Shown here: positions 37,533 to 47,322 of the stretch, in pieces
Layout: every line of letters starts with the position of its first letter
How positions within the stretch are numbered: position 1 is the stretch's first letter
NCBI RefSeq assembly: GCF_000187465.1
Contig: NZ_GL732439.1
Location: 665,060-729,059 of the forward strand
Source of the DNA: Streptococcus infantis ATCC 700779
GTDB lineage: Bacteria; Bacillota; Bacilli; Lactobacillales; Streptococcaceae
Length of the DNA stretch: 64,000 nucleotides
Direction of reading: 5' to 3'
Program-made: the position numbers and the translations under genes
Notes under the pieces: model-generated
The model's input: the letters and a program-made list of their open reading frames with translations, nothing else
What the model was told of the DNA's origin: nothing
Databases searched by the model: none

Positions 37533-38531
37533 ATGAATAAACGTTTAATTGGTATTATTGCAGCACTAGCACTTGTAGTTGGAGGAAGCTTGGTCTACTC
37601 TAACTTAACGAAACAAGAAACTAAAACTGAAACGGCTAATAAAACAGCTAAGGTTGGTGTTCTACAGTTCGTCAGTCACCCATCGCTTGACTTGATTTAC
37701 CAAGGTATCCAAGATGGACTTGCTGAAGAAGGCTATAAAGGTGATCAAGTTAAAATCGACTTTATGAACTCAGAAGGTGACCAAAGTAAGGTTGCCACAA
37801 TGAGTAAACAATTGGTGTCAAATGGAAATGATGTTGTTGTCGGAATTGCGACACCTGCAGCTCAGGGTCTAGCAAGTGCAACAAAAGACCTTCCTGTTAT
37901 CATGGCAGCTATTACAGACCCAGTTGGAGCTAACCTTGTACAAAACTTGGAAAAACCAGGTGGAAACATCACAGGGGTATCTGACCATAACCCTGCTGAA
38001 CAACAGGTTGAATTGATTAAAACATTGACTCCTGATGTCAAGACAGTTGGAGCTCTTTACTCAAGTAGCGAAGATAACTCAAAATCACAAGTCGAAGAGT
38101 TCAAAGCTTACGCTGAAAAAGCTGGTTTGAAAGTAGAAACATTCGCAGTTCCATCAACTAACGAAATTGCTTCAACAGTTAATGTTATGACTGGCAAAGT
38201 TGATGCAATCTGGGTTCCAATCGATAACACAATCGCATCTGCATTCTCAACTGTTGTTTCAAGCAATCAAACAGCTAAAAAACCAATCTACCCAAGTGCG
38301 ACTGCCATGGTAGAAGCTGGAGGTTTGGCATCAGTCGTTGTGGACCAACACGATCTTGGTGTTGCTACTGGTAAGATGATTGCAAAAGTATTGAAGGGTG
38401 AAAAACCTGCTGATACTCCAGTAAATGTCTTCTCAACTGGTAAATCAGTTATCAACAAAAAATTGGCTCAAGAACTTGGAATCACTATCCCTGAATCAGT
38501 CTTAAAAGAAGCTGGTCAAGTGATCGAATAA
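37533..38531 (+). CDS. trpX: ABC transporter substrate-binding protein, TrpX type
   Basis: 332 residues of the ABC_sub_bind (DUF534) family: N-terminal hydrophobic anchor (residues 4-24), then the periplasmic-binding fold with VGVLQFVSHPSLDLIYQGIQDGL and NPAEQQVELIKTL. No lipobox cysteine, so it is held by its uncleaved or signal-peptidase-cut helix. With the following permease and ATPase it forms the tryptophan transporter predicted for streptococci, behind a Trp T-box. AATAAGGAG precedes the ATG. Confidence 0.87.
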   Translation: MNKRLIGIIAALALVVGGSLVYSNLTKQETKTETANKTAKVGVLQFVSHPSLDLIYQGIQDGLAEEGYKGDQVKIDFMNSEGDQSKVATMSKQLVSNGNDVVVGIATPAAQGLASATKDLPVIMAAITDPVGANLVQNLEKPGGNITGVSDHNPAEQQVELIKTLTPDVKTVGALYSSSEDNSKSQVEEFKAYAEKAGLKVETFAVPSTNEIASTVNVMTGKVDAIWVPIDNTIASAFSTVVSSNQTAKKPIYPSATAMVEAGGLASVVVDQHDLGVATGKMIAKVLKGEKPADTPVNVFSTGKSVINKKLAQELGITIPESVLKEAGQVIE

Positions 38532-38592
38532 GAAAACGGGAGGAGTTGGATACATCTCCTCCAATTTTTAGAATAAAGGAAACGAAACAAAC

Positions 38593-39459
38593 ATGCTAAT
38601 ATCTATTATTTCACAGGGATTGGTCTGGGCTATCCTGGGCTTGGGAATTTTTATGACCTTTCGAATCCTCAACTTTCCAGATATGACAACAGAGGGTTCC
38701 TTTCCGCTTGGAGGAGCGGTAGCAGTAACTCTAATTACACAAGGTGTCAATCCTTTTCTTGCTACCTTAGTAGCTGTTGGAGCAGGCTGTCTTGCAGGTT
38801 TAGCGACTGGTCTTCTTTACACGAAGGGAAAGATTCCAACACTCTTGTCTGGTATTTTGGTGATGACTTCTTGCCATTCTATCATGCTCATGATTATGGG
38901 ACGGGCAAACCTTGGGCTCTTAGGAACTAAACAAATTCAGGATGTTCTTCCTTTCTCATCTGAGGTTAATCAATTATTTACAGGTTTGATTTTTGTGACT
39001 TTGGTAATCCTTCTTATGCTTTTCTTCCTAGATACTAAATTGGGACAAGCTTATATCGCAACAGGAGATAATCCAGATATGGCTCGTAGTTTTGGTATCA
39101 ATACGGGACGTATGGAACTTATGGGCTTGGTCTTGTCAAATGGTGTTATTGCCCTTGCTGGTGCTCTTATCGCTCAACAAGAAGGATATGCAGATGTTTC
39201 TCGTGGTATCGGGGTTATCGTAGTTGGTCTTGCAAGCTTAATTATCGGTGAAGTAATCTTTAAGAGCCTTACATTAGCAGAACGCCTGGTTACTATTGTT
39301 GTTGGTTCTATTAGCTACCAATTCTTGGTATGGGGAGTCATTGCTCTTGGCTTTAATACTAGCTACCTCCGTCTATACAGTGCTCTTATCCTAGCAACTT
39401 GTCTAGTCATTCCAACCCTTAAGGATAAATACTTGAAAGGAGTCAAGTTAAGCAAATGA
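38593..39459 (+). CDS. trpY: ABC transporter permease, TrpY type
   Basis: 288 residues with eight or nine hydrophobic helices, of the branched-chain/ribose permease-like fold (LNFPDMTTEGSFPLGGAVAV; GINTGRMELMGLVLSNGVIALAGAL). Middle gene of trpXYZ; its end overlaps trpZ by 4 bases (ATGA). Substrate inferred from the T-box and neighbours. Confidence 0.87.
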   Translation: MLISIISQGLVWAILGLGIFMTFRILNFPDMTTEGSFPLGGAVAVTLITQGVNPFLATLVAVGAGCLAGLATGLLYTKGKIPTLLSGILVMTSCHSIMLMIMGRANLGLLGTKQIQDVLPFSSEVNQLFTGLIFVTLVILLMLFFLDTKLGQAYIATGDNPDMARSFGINTGRMELMGLVLSNGVIALAGALIAQQEGYADVSRGIGVIVVGLASLIIGEVIFKSLTLAERLVTIVVGSISYQFLVWGVIALGFNTSYLRLYSALILATCLVIPTLKDKYLKGVKLSK

Positions 39460-40214
39460 CAGCGATTGTAGAATTAAAAAATGCCACAAAAATTGTAAAA
39501 AATGGATTTGATGAAGAAAAGATTATCCTAAACGATGTTTCGCTTGATATTTATGAACACGACTTCATCACAATCTTGGGTGGAAATGGTGCAGGAAAAT
39601 CAACACTCTTTAATAGTATTGCAGGAACTTTGCCCTTGACTAGTGGGACTATTCGTATTATGGGTGAGGATGTGACTCATTTTAGCCCTGAAAAACGTGC
39701 CAAGTACCTTTCTCGTGTCTTTCAGGATCCTAAGATGGGAACTGCCCCTCGTATGACGGTTGCAGAAAATCTCTTAATTGCTAAGTTTCGTGGAGAAAAA
39801 CGTGGTCTATTTCCAAGAAGACTATCAGCTTATAAGGAAGAATTTCAAGCAACTATTGAGAAAGTCGGAAATGGTCTAGAAAAACACTTGGATACACCGA
39901 TTGAATTCTTGTCAGGTGGACAAAGACAGGCTTTGAGCCTCTTGATGGCAACCTTGAAACGTCCGGAACTCCTTTTGTTGGATGAACATACAGCAGCCCT
40001 TGACCCTAAAACAAGTGTGGCCTTGATGGAATTGACAGATGACTTTGTCAGCAAGGACCATCTAACAGCATTGATGATTACCCACCATATGGAAGATGCT
40101 CTCAAGTATGGAAATCGTCTCATTGTTATGAAGGAAGGACGAATTATCCAAGATTTAAACAAGGATGAAAAAGCCAAGATGAAGATTTCAGATTACTATC
40201 AGTTGTTTGAATAG
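39456..40214 (+). CDS. trpZ: ABC transporter ATP-binding protein, TrpZ type
   Basis: 252 residues. Walker A GGNGAGKST near residue 43, signature LSGGQRQALS, Walker B LLLLDEHTAAL (His after Glu where many ABC proteins have Pro), then the H-loop ITHHMEDAL. Drives the TrpXY importer. Followed by a terminator. Confidence 0.9.
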   Translation: MTAIVELKNATKIVKNGFDEEKIILNDVSLDIYEHDFITILGGNGAGKSTLFNSIAGTLPLTSGTIRIMGEDVTHFSPEKRAKYLSRVFQDPKMGTAPRMTVAENLLIAKFRGEKRGLFPRRLSAYKEEFQATIEKVGNGLEKHLDTPIEFLSGGQRQALSLLMATLKRPELLLLDEHTAALDPKTSVALMELTDDFVSKDHLTALMITHHMEDALKYGNRLIVMKEGRIIQDLNKDEKAKMKISDYYQLFE

Positions 40215-40241
40215 ATAATTTTTAAAACATGTATCATTAAA

Positions 40242-40277
40242 AACTTAGAAGTAGGATTTCTACTTCTAGTTTTTTTG
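40242..40277 (+). terminator. trpXYZ terminator
   Basis: ACTTAGAAGTAG and CTACTTCTAGT stem with a 5-base loop, followed by seven T. Confidence 0.88.
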
Positions 40278-40309
40278 TGTTTAAGGGATTTTGTCAAAAG
40301 CTAGTCTTA

Positions 40310-40339
40310 TTGTCACCGTCTAAGATTTTATAGTATAAT
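40310..40339 (+). promoter_or_regulatory. Promoter of the TipC-like gene
   Basis: TTGTCA (40310-40315), 18-base spacer, TATAAT (40334-40339). The transcript would carry a leader of about 130 bases in which I see no known motif. Confidence 0.65.
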
Positions 40340-40475
40340 AATTCTAAGGAAATGGTACCTAGAGATATAAAATTTCTAAAAAGATTGTATCGTCTGAATG
40401 TTATCTCGTCTTTAAAATAAGACGTTAAAAATATATTTTGACAGCAAAGAGTATATAAGTTCTAGGTAAGGAAAA

Positions 40476-41204
40476 ATGTCAATGAAAAAAATTTTAAAAA
40501 TTCTACTCATAACTGTAGTAGTTTTTCTAACTTTGTTTGGTTTATATCGTTTGTATCAAAAGAATTATTATAAAGGAGTGTATGAATCTTTAAGTAATGT
40601 CTTTTTAGAGATGAACTATGCAGAAACCCATAGTGGTATTTTACCTGGACTTGCTGATTTTAGTAAAGCCGTTGACGGAGGCCAATCACATCGCGATAAG
40701 GACATTACAGTTGGTATGAGTCTTGAATCAGGCTTATCTGAAAGTGAAACTATATTAGTGTATGTAGGTATTGAAGAAACATTTCTAATTGAGTATAGGC
40801 GGACGTTACCTGACGGTAGATATCTTTTTATTGACTATGATTATAGCGATAAAATACTCAAACAAACTATTGAGGTTTCAGAATCTGATCAATCATTAGC
40901 ATACGGATTGACCGGTTATCGTATAGAAATAAAGACTAGAGGAGAACTTGATTTAGCATCATATTTGAAAATTTCCTATGGTTTTAGTTCGACTAAAGGT
41001 TTACCAAGTTTTCAGCTAACAGATCCCAACGAAGTACTAGAGTATTTAAAGCCTTATGGGATTGATGAAGCTTGGATTAAAGAAAAATCCCACTTCATGC
41101 TCTATGATGTCGTTCTAGAACTCTGGTTTAAAAATGGTAGTCAACGATACTCAGTTGACAATCTTGGGGATGTAGAGATTGTGCCACTAAGTTTTTCTGA
41201 ATAG
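40476..41204 (+). CDS. TipC-like immunity protein (membrane-anchored, extracytoplasmic)
   Basis: 242 residues. A basic start and one membrane helix (residues 4-25) lead to an outside domain. YYKGVYESLSNVF, NYAETHSGILPGLADF and VGMSLESGLSESETILVYVGIEE resemble the TipC family, which protects against the type VII-secreted lipid II-degrading toxin TelC. No LXG toxin lies beside it, so it may be an orphan immunity gene. AAGGAAAAA precedes the start. Family call by eye. Confidence 0.6.
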   Translation: MSMKKILKILLITVVVFLTLFGLYRLYQKNYYKGVYESLSNVFLEMNYAETHSGILPGLADFSKAVDGGQSHRDKDITVGMSLESGLSESETILVYVGIEETFLIEYRRTLPDGRYLFIDYDYSDKILKQTIEVSESDQSLAYGLTGYRIEIKTRGELDLASYLKISYGFSSTKGLPSFQLTDPNEVLEYLKPYGIDEAWIKEKSHFMLYDVVLELWFKNGSQRYSVDNLGDVEIVPLSFSE

Positions 41205-41329
41205 AGTAGCTGAACTGATAGTAGATATAGTAGTGTTATATGAAATAAAAAAATGTATCGGATGAAAAACAAAAATAATGAATCCGCTACTAGAACCTAT
41301 GCCTTTTCATAAAACAAAGGAGAGAGGAA

Positions 41330-41752
41330 ATGAATATTTTAAAACTACAGGAACAGATTGACAGTACGAAGTACTGGGATTCCTACGCATTAGATTTTAG
41401 AGCTTCATTTTTCGGGGATGAATGTAAACTCTATATCGAGATTGAAAATGGTAAAACGGATCAGTATTGTTGGGAGATAGTTTTCTATCGTTGTTTTAAG
41501 GTTGACTATGAGACGGATGCTGGTTGGACTTGTTGGAAAAGTGAGACTGGTACAAGAAATTTCAATATGAAAGATATTCCTTTTGAAAACCTCATGTCTC
41601 ACACTGTACATGACATTAGGCTTATCGAAGAGAAAAATGATATGACACAAGCTACAATCACTTTATCAAGTATGTTAATTAAGATTGTGTGCCAAGAAAT
41701 TCAAGTCTCTAAGGTTTTAGTCAGAGAACAGAACTTCTTTTGGGAGCCTTAA
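41330..41752 (+). CDS. Hypothetical protein, immunity-like (140 aa)
   Basis: A soluble acidic protein rich in Trp, Cys and aromatic residues (YWDSYALDFRASFFGDE; VDYETDAGWTCWKSETGTRNF). No signal or membrane segment. AGGAGAGAGG precedes the ATG. Size, composition and place among immunity-like genes suggest an immunity protein, but I do not recognise the family. Confidence 0.6.
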   Translation: MNILKLQEQIDSTKYWDSYALDFRASFFGDECKLYIEIENGKTDQYCWEIVFYRCFKVDYETDAGWTCWKSETGTRNFNMKDIPFENLMSHTVHDIRLIEEKNDMTQATITLSSMLIKIVCQEIQVSKVLVREQNFFWEP

Positions 41753-41777
41753 TTCTATTAACTTGAGGTAGATAAGA

Positions 41778-42095
41778 ATGACTGTTGAGGATTTAAGAGA
41801 ACTACTGCTATCAATAGCAGAAGAAGATGCTATCATTTCGACTTTATTTTCATTTTTTATTAGAAACAAAGGATATTCAACTCAGATATTGGAAGAGATT
41901 ATTTTTTATGGAGTGGCAATAGGTTGGTTTGAAATCGTTAATGTAGAAAATGATAATATTCCTTATACGAATATTGAGTGGAGAATTGATAATGGCTTTC
42001 AAGAAGTCGTTTTTTGCGATAATGATTTTGCTGTAAAGACTTTATTTACACAAGAGAGTGGAATTCCAGAATTATTCAAAAAGTTTATCTTATAA
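41778..42095 (+). CDS. Hypothetical protein (105 aa)
   Basis: Soluble acidic protein: helical N-terminal half (VEDLRELLLSIAEEDAIISTLFSFFIRNKG), then beta-rich GWFEIVNVENDNIPYTNIEWRIDNG. GAGGTAGA precedes the ATG. No known motif; 25 bases after the previous gene, so one operon. Possible immunity protein by context only. Confidence 0.58.
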   Translation: MTVEDLRELLLSIAEEDAIISTLFSFFIRNKGYSTQILEEIIFYGVAIGWFEIVNVENDNIPYTNIEWRIDNGFQEVVFCDNDFAVKTLFTQESGIPELFKKFIL

Positions 42096-42190
42096 CAGAA
42101 TGCTCAATCAATTCCTGCTCTCTATTTAAAATCTATGACAGATTTGTTAGGATTGACTCCTAATCTCAGAATAATTTACAAATAGGATGT

Positions 42191-42328
42191 ATGATAGTAA
42201 AAGCTATTACATGGCTTGATAAGGAAATTGGTGAAGTAGAGGTTATCGTAGAAGATGAAAAATATGAAATTGAATGTTTTTTTATCTTTTTAAAAAGAAA
42301 AAATAGGAGTTCATTCATATGGAATTAG
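42191..42328 (+). pseudogene. Truncated N-terminal fragment of a small protein
   Basis: A 45-codon frame starting MIVKAITWLDKEIGEVEVIVEDEKYEIECF. It has an orderly N-terminus of a small beta-rich protein, then turns into low-complexity T/A-rich codons (FFIFLKRKN) and overlaps the next gene by 10 bases. It looks like the start of an immunity-type gene whose rest is lost. A TAGG site precedes the ATG. Confidence 0.5.
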
Positions 42329-42636
42329 GTAAATTTAATTTTAAAAATAGAGGTCAGTCGCTAGCAGAATTGGGTGTTGCAAGTTATGCATATACATATC
42401 AAGATATGTTGGCCTATATAGACTGGATAGAATCAAAAAAGTTTGTTATTCTTGGTGGAGATGTGTATTCAAGACAAGGTGATATGTTTGATTTAACTTA
42501 TGATAGCTGGTATTATTCTCCTAAAAATAATGATAGCGATTCATTCCAGTCTATTTCTGTGGCAAAAGATTATATCAACCAGTATGTAGATAGCAATGGA
42601 GGAAATTTTTATTTTACAGTAGTTACTTCAGAATAG
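42319..42636 (+). CDS. Imm40-like immunity protein (105 aa)
   Basis: The core KKFVILGGDVYSRQGDMFDLTYDSWYYSP closely resembles the Imm40 pattern ILGGDVY...TYDNWY of polymorphic-toxin immunity proteins, followed by AKDYINQYV as the C-terminal helix. AATAGGAG precedes the ATG. The cognate toxin is not in the window. Family call by eye. Confidence 0.65.
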   Translation: MELGKFNFKNRGQSLAELGVASYAYTYQDMLAYIDWIESKKFVILGGDVYSRQGDMFDLTYDSWYYSPKNNDSDSFQSISVAKDYINQYVDSNGGNFYFTVVTSE

Positions 42637-42637
42637 A

Positions 42638-42850
42638 TGGAATTGATAGTAAAGTAAAATTGCTCAGTGCAAATAGAAGTCGTAGAGTTATAAAAACGAG
42701 CAAAACAGAAAAGGGATTAATCTCAGTGAATTTAACTTATAGAGAGGAAATTATTGGGAAAATAGAGCTGGAGATGTTATTTATAAAATGAGTTGAAAAA
42801 TGATTATGGAAGTGTCAACTTAACTAAAACAGAATTAGCAATTATTCAAG
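42638..42850 (+). pseudogene. Degenerate coding remnants
   Basis: Short open pieces in different frames read like protein: NRSRRVIKTSKTEKGLISVNLTYREE, then WENRAGDVIYK-like, then ELKNDYGSVNLTKTELAIIQG. They could be frame-shifted relics of a toxin or immunity gene. No intact frame exists. Confidence 0.4.
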
Positions 42851-42863
42851 GAAGGAGATTAAA

Positions 42864-43172
42864 GTGACGATAGAAACAGAATTGAAAAAAATTAGTAAAA
42901 GTTTATCTTTAATAAATGACAGCCAAACCTCCAATAAGATATCTTCTACTAATTTAGAAAATATAGATGATATTTTAAATAATTATTTACCCCTTCATTT
43001 AAAATGGATAGAGAAGGGAAATTCTTGGGTTATTGAGTCATTAAGTGAAAATCATCAATTAGATAGACAAGCATTTTCTCAATTACTTGTAGGTGTTAGA
43101 AACTTATATCTTGATTTAGAAGAACTTCAAGATTTGCTTATTGAAGTATCAAATGAAATAGATGAAAAGTAG
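42864..43172 (+). CDS. Hypothetical protein (102 aa)
   Basis: Soluble, mostly helical and acidic; begins with GTG (AAGGAGATTAAA upstream): MTIETELKKISKSLSLINDSQTS, then LPLHLKWIEKGNSWVIESLSE and an LLIEVSNEIDEK end. No known motif. Its setting suggests another immunity-type gene. Confidence 0.55.
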   Translation: MTIETELKKISKSLSLINDSQTSNKISSTNLENIDDILNNYLPLHLKWIEKGNSWVIESLSENHQLDRQAFSQLLVGVRNLYLDLEELQDLLIEVSNEIDEK

Positions 43173-43398
43173 ATATTTAAAAACGTTAAAACTGAATAAT
43201 GTAGGTATAAATGAAATTAGAAAAGGTGAATGTATATAAACGAATAACAAAATTAGAGAGAATATATTTTAATGTTTACTTCTAAGTTTTTTAGTTGTTT
43301 TTAAATATTATTTATATTTCCTTTATTGCCAGTTTTACTTTATAATAGAATCAATCTAAGAATCTTAAACTTTGATAGAGGAGTAAGGAGATAAAAAC

Positions 43399-43830
43399 AT
43401 GGCATACACACAAGAAGATTTCCAGGAATGGATTTTTCAGATTGGATTTAAGATGGACTATTTCACAAGGGAGTTTGCGGAGAAAGAAGGGCTAAATTTA
43501 GACTATAGCATGCAGTCTTTGGATGATTTGGAGGCTTGGATCTTAGCTCACTACGAAGACCACCATGCTTTGATAGCAGACCACAAGATGTTGGATTATT
43601 TGACCGTTTATATCGGCGAAACCTTTCGCAAACACCTAGGAGGAAAATGGTTTATTGACCTTAAAAATAAAAAGAACGTCTATTATTCTATGCCTGTATT
43701 GACTGATCCATCCTATAGAGGAGTGGTATACAAAGCACCATTGACTTATGCAACAGCTTGTATCAGTAGAAAAGATGGTCAGTATATTAGCAGGATATTG
43801 AAAAATAATCTCGAAAATCAGGTGAAATAG
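43399..43830 (+). CDS. Hypothetical protein, immunity-like (143 aa)
   Basis: Soluble protein with helical N-terminal half (EDFQEWIFQIGFKMDYFTREFAEKEG; DDLEAWILAHYEDHHAL) and a beta C-terminal half with the YIGETFRKHLGGKWFIDLKN segment seen in several small bacterial proteins of unknown role. TAAGGAG precedes the ATG; a TATAAT box lies at 43341-43346. It is monocistronic, last in the accessory block before dnaG. Confidence 0.6.
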   Translation: MAYTQEDFQEWIFQIGFKMDYFTREFAEKEGLNLDYSMQSLDDLEAWILAHYEDHHALIADHKMLDYLTVYIGETFRKHLGGKWFIDLKNKKNVYYSMPVLTDPSYRGVVYKAPLTYATACISRKDGQYISRILKNNLENQVK

Positions 43831-43944
43831 TCTTTAATTTTTTCTATTTTTCTTTCAAATATAAGAATGGTTTGCTCAAAAGATTCATTTTTTCATGACA
43901 TCTGGAAACTTATGAAATAGCCTCATGTAAAGTGTATGAAATGG

Positions 43945-43973
43945 TTTACTTTTTTTCAGAAATAAGCTATACT
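43945..43973 (+). promoter_or_regulatory. dnaG-rpoD promoter
   Basis: TTTACT (43945-43950), 17-base spacer, TATACT (43968-43973). Confidence 0.75.
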
Positions 43974-44010
43974 ATATAAAGTAAACTGTGATAAAATGGA
44001 GGTATTGTCT

Positions 44011-45771
44011 ATGGTTGACAAGAGAGTCATCGAAGAAATCAAAAACAATACCAATATTGTCGAAATCATAGGAGAAGTGATTTCTTTACAAAAATCTGGA
44101 CGGAACTTTTTGGGGCTCTGTCCTTTTCATGGTGAAAAGACCCCTTCCTTTAACGTGGTCGAAGATAAGCAGTTTTACCACTGTTTTGGTTGTGGTCGTT
44201 CTGGAGACGTCTTTAAGTTTATAGAGGAGTATCAACAAGTAACTTTTGCGGATGCAGTAAGGATGTTGGGCGAACGTCTCGGAATACACCTTGAAGCTCC
44301 TGCACATAAGCCTGTCCCACACACGTCACCCCATCAAAATCTCTACGATATGCATGACAAGGCTGCACGATTTTATCATGCTATTCTCATGACGACGAAG
44401 ATGGGTGAGGAAGCGAGAAACTATCTCTATAAACGTGGCTTGACTGATGATGTCATTAAACATTTTATGATTGGTTTAGCCCCTGCTGAACGTTCTTATC
44501 TCTACCAACGTTTAGCTGATGATTATAGCGAAAAGGACTTGCTGGATTCGGGTCTGTTTTATCTTTCTGAGAGTAATCAATTCTTTGATACCTTCCATAA
44601 CCGGATTATATTTCCACTCTCTAACGATCAAGGTAAGGTAATTGCTTTCTCTGGACGGATTTGGCAAGAGACAGATTCTCAAACTGCCAAGTATAAAAAT
44701 AGTCGAGCGACGGAGATTTTTAACAAGAGTTACGAATTATATCATTTGGATAGGGTAAAAAAAGGCTCAGGTAAAGCTCCTGAAATTTATCTGATGGAAG
44801 GTTTTATGGATGTCATTGCAGCCTACCGTGCTGGTATTGAAAATGCAGTAGCTTCCATGGGAACGGCCTTGACTGCTGAACATGTCGAACATCTCAAACG
44901 CTTTACTAAAAAAGTGATTATCACTTATGATGGTGATAAGGCAGGACAAGCAGCAACTGCTAAAGCACTAGAGGAATTGGGAGATTTACCTGTTCAAATT
45001 GTCCAGATTCCTGATGCAATGGATCCTGATGAGTATTTACAAAAGAATTCTCCAGAGGATTTGGCTTATCTTTTATCAAATACTCGAATCAGTCCGATTG
45101 AGTTTTATATTCATCATTACAAACCTAGTAATAGTGAAAATCTCCAAGCGCAGATTGAGTTCATTGAGAAAATTGCACCTCTTATCGTCAAAGAACCTTC
45201 TATCACAGCCCAGAACACCTATATTCATTTGTTGACGGATCATTTACCATCTTTTGATTATCAACAAGTTGAGCACATTATCAACGAAAGTCGTGTCAGA
45301 CAAAGACAAGAAAAAGTGAAGCAGGTTGTTAATCCGACACCAATTACTATGTCGGTTTCTAAACAATTGACGGCAGTCATGAGAGCTGAAGCACATATTC
45401 TTTATCGTATGATGGAGCACCCCCTTGTGTTGAATGATTATCGTTTGAGAGATGGTTTTGTATTTGAAACTCCAGAGTTTCAGACCTTGTATGGACTCTT
45501 GATTGATAATGGTTCGATTTCTTCTGAAGATTTGGCAAATCAGACTAGAGAAGTGGAAAATGCTTGGTACCAAGTGTTAGCCTTGGATCTACCTTCTGAG
45601 ATGTCTCCAGAAGAACTAAAGGAAGTGGAAGAGTCTCGTAATCGTGCTCTTTTGAATCAACAAAACTTGCAAATTAAAAAGAAAGTTCAGGAAGCTAGTC
45701 ATGTAGGCGACACAGATGCTGCTTTAGAAGAGCTTGAACGCTTAATTGCCCAAAAAAGAAGAATGGAGTAA
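44011..45771 (+). CDS. dnaG: DNA primase
   Basis: Synthesises RNA primers for replication. 586 residues: N-terminal zinc domain [14 protein letters not shown]...[16 protein letters not shown] core with [16 protein letters not shown] and [11 protein letters not shown], and a C-terminal DnaB-binding part. ATG 44011 is chosen (GGAGG 8 bases upstream) over an in-frame ATG at 43996. Directly followed by rpoD, the classic macromolecular synthesis operon. Confidence 0.97.
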   Translation: MVDKRVIEEIKNNTNIVEIIGEVISLQKSGRNFLGLCPFHGEKTPSFNVVEDKQFYHCFGCGRSGDVFKFIEEYQQVTFADAVRMLGERLGIHLEAPAHKPVPHTSPHQNLYDMHDKAARFYHAILMTTKMGEEARNYLYKRGLTDDVIKHFMIGLAPAERSYLYQRLADDYSEKDLLDSGLFYLSESNQFFDTFHNRIIFPLSNDQGKVIAFSGRIWQETDSQTAKYKNSRATEIFNKSYELYHLDRVKKGSGKAPEIYLMEGFMDVIAAYRAGIENAVASMGTALTAEHVEHLKRFTKKVIITYDGDKAGQAATAKALEELGDLPVQIVQIPDAMDPDEYLQKNSPEDLAYLLSNTRISPIEFYIHHYKPSNSENLQAQIEFIEKIAPLIVKEPSITAQNTYIHLLTDHLPSFDYQQVEHIINESRVRQRQEKVKQVVNPTPITMSVSKQLTAVMRAEAHILYRMMEHPLVLNDYRLRDGFVFETPEFQTLYGLLIDNGSISSEDLANQTREVENAWYQVLALDLPSEMSPEELKEVEESRNRALLNQQNLQIKKKVQEASHVGDTDAALEELERLIAQKRRME

Positions 45772-45773
45772 GA

Positions 45774-46883
45774 ATGGCAAAAAAACAAAAAGAAGTAACA
45801 ACTTTTGATGTCCAAGTTGCAGAATTTATTCGTAACCATAAGAAAACTGGTACTGCGACAGATGATGAAATTAACAATGTCCTTGTAATTCCTTTTGCTC
45901 TTGATGTAGAAGGCATTGAGAATCTTTTGCAACGGATTCAAGATGCAGGTATTTCAATCACTGATAACGAAGGAAATCCGAGTGAACGTGTCTTAAGTAC
46001 AGAGGAAGAACCAGAACTTAGCGATGAAGACTTAATTGGTTCAACATCTGCCAAAGTCAATGACCCTGTTCGTATGTACTTGAAGGAAATTGGTGTCGTA
46101 CCTCTTCTTACTAACGAAGAAGAAAAAGAATTAGCTCTTGCTGTTGAAGCAGGAGATGTTGAAGCGAAACAACGTCTAGCAGAGGCTAACCTTCGTTTGG
46201 TAGTCTCTATCGCGAAACGCTATGTTGGACGTGGTATGCAATTCCTTGACTTGATTCAAGAAGGAAATATGGGATTGATGAAGGCCGTTGATAAGTTTGA
46301 CTACTCTAAAGGATTCAAATTCTCAACTTATGCAACTTGGTGGATTCGTCAGGCTATTACGCGTGCCATTGCTGACCAAGCTCGTACCATCCGTATCCCA
46401 GTTCACATGGTTGAAACTATCAATAAATTGGTTCGTGAGCAACGTAATCTTCTTCAAGAATATGGACAAGAACCAACTCCTGAACAAATTGCCGAGAAAA
46501 TGGATATGACCCCTGACAAGGTTCGTGAAATTTTAAAGATTGCGCAAGAACCAGTTTCTCTTGAAACACCTATTGGTGAAGAGGACGATAGTCATCTTGG
46601 TGACTTTATCGAGGACGAAGTGATTGAAAATCCAGTGGACTACACCACTCGTATCGTCTTGCGTGAGCAGTTGGATGAAGTTCTTGACACCTTGACTGAC
46701 CGTGAAGAAAATGTATTACGTCTTCGTTTTGGTCTAGATGACGGTAAAATGCGTACTCTAGAAGATGTTGGTAAAGTCTTCAACGTTACTCGTGAGCGTA
46801 TTCGTCAGATTGAGGCAAAAGCATTGAGAAAACTTCGCCAGCCTAGTCGTAGTAAACCACTTCGTGACTTTATCGAAGATTAA
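45774..46883 (+). CDS. rpoD: RNA polymerase primary sigma factor (sigma-70, RpoD/SigA)
   Basis: 369 residues. Region 1.1 remnant, region 1.2-2 with [11 protein letters not shown] and the -10-binding [15 protein letters not shown], region 3, and region 4 with [21 protein letters not shown] for the -35 box. Directs most transcription; fits the many TTGACA/TATAAT-type promoters here. Starts 3 bases after dnaG. Confidence 0.98.
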   Translation: MAKKQKEVTTFDVQVAEFIRNHKKTGTATDDEINNVLVIPFALDVEGIENLLQRIQDAGISITDNEGNPSERVLSTEEEPELSDEDLIGSTSAKVNDPVRMYLKEIGVVPLLTNEEEKELALAVEAGDVEAKQRLAEANLRLVVSIAKRYVGRGMQFLDLIQEGNMGLMKAVDKFDYSKGFKFSTYATWWIRQAITRAIADQARTIRIPVHMVETINKLVREQRNLLQEYGQEPTPEQIAEKMDMTPDKVREILKIAQEPVSLETPIGEEDDSHLGDFIEDEVIENPVDYTTRIVLREQLDEVLDTLTDREENVLRLRFGLDDGKMRTLEDVGKVFNVTRERIRQIEAKALRKLRQPSRSKPLRDFIED

Positions 46884-46899
46884 AATTGGAGGATTACAC

Positions 46900-47229
46900 A
46901 TGGCTTATACAGAAGAGCAAATTGAAACTATCAAAACGAAAATCTTATCTGCTCTAGAAGAAGTTATCGACCCAGAATTAGGAATCGATATCGTCAACCT
47001 AGGTCTGATTTATGAAATTCGATTTGATGGTGATACCGGTGATACTGAGATTGATATGACCTTAACGACTATGGGTTGTCCATTAGCAGACCTCTTGACC
47101 GATCAAATTTATGATGCTATGACAGATGTACCAGAGGTTACTAACGTTGAAGTGAAATTAGTTTGGTATCCAGCTTGGACGGTTGAAAAAATGAGTCGCT
47201 ATGCACGTATCGCTTTAGGTATTAAATAG
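46900..47229 (+). CDS. Metal-sulfur cluster assembly factor (MIP18/SufT-like, DUF59)
   Basis: 109 residues: VIDPELGIDIVNLGLIYEI and the TTMGCPLADLLTDQI motif with the reactive cysteine of the family. Helps mature iron-sulfur proteins. Start 46900 follows TTGGAGG; the longer frame upstream lies inside rpoD and is rejected. Last gene of the dnaG-rpoD operon. Confidence 0.9.
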   Translation: MAYTEEQIETIKTKILSALEEVIDPELGIDIVNLGLIYEIRFDGDTGDTEIDMTLTTMGCPLADLLTDQIYDAMTDVPEVTNVEVKLVWYPAWTVEKMSRYARIALGIK

Positions 47230-47243
47230 AATGATATAAAAAA

Positions 47244-47296
47244 AGAAATAGTATAAGTGTTAGGAAATTCCCTAGCTTTTATGCTATCTCTTTTTT
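47244..47296 (+). terminator. Terminator after the dnaG-rpoD operon
   Basis: AGAAATAGTATAAG pairs imperfectly with CTTTTATGCTATCTCT, then six T. Confidence 0.65.
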
Positions 47297-47322
47297 AATT
47301 TGCTGATTTTCTTTCAATAAAA

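Noticed and set aside
42864..43172. Toxin-antitoxin pair with the preceding remnants
   Set aside because: The upstream sequence has no intact frame and neither part shows a known toxin or DNA-binding motif.
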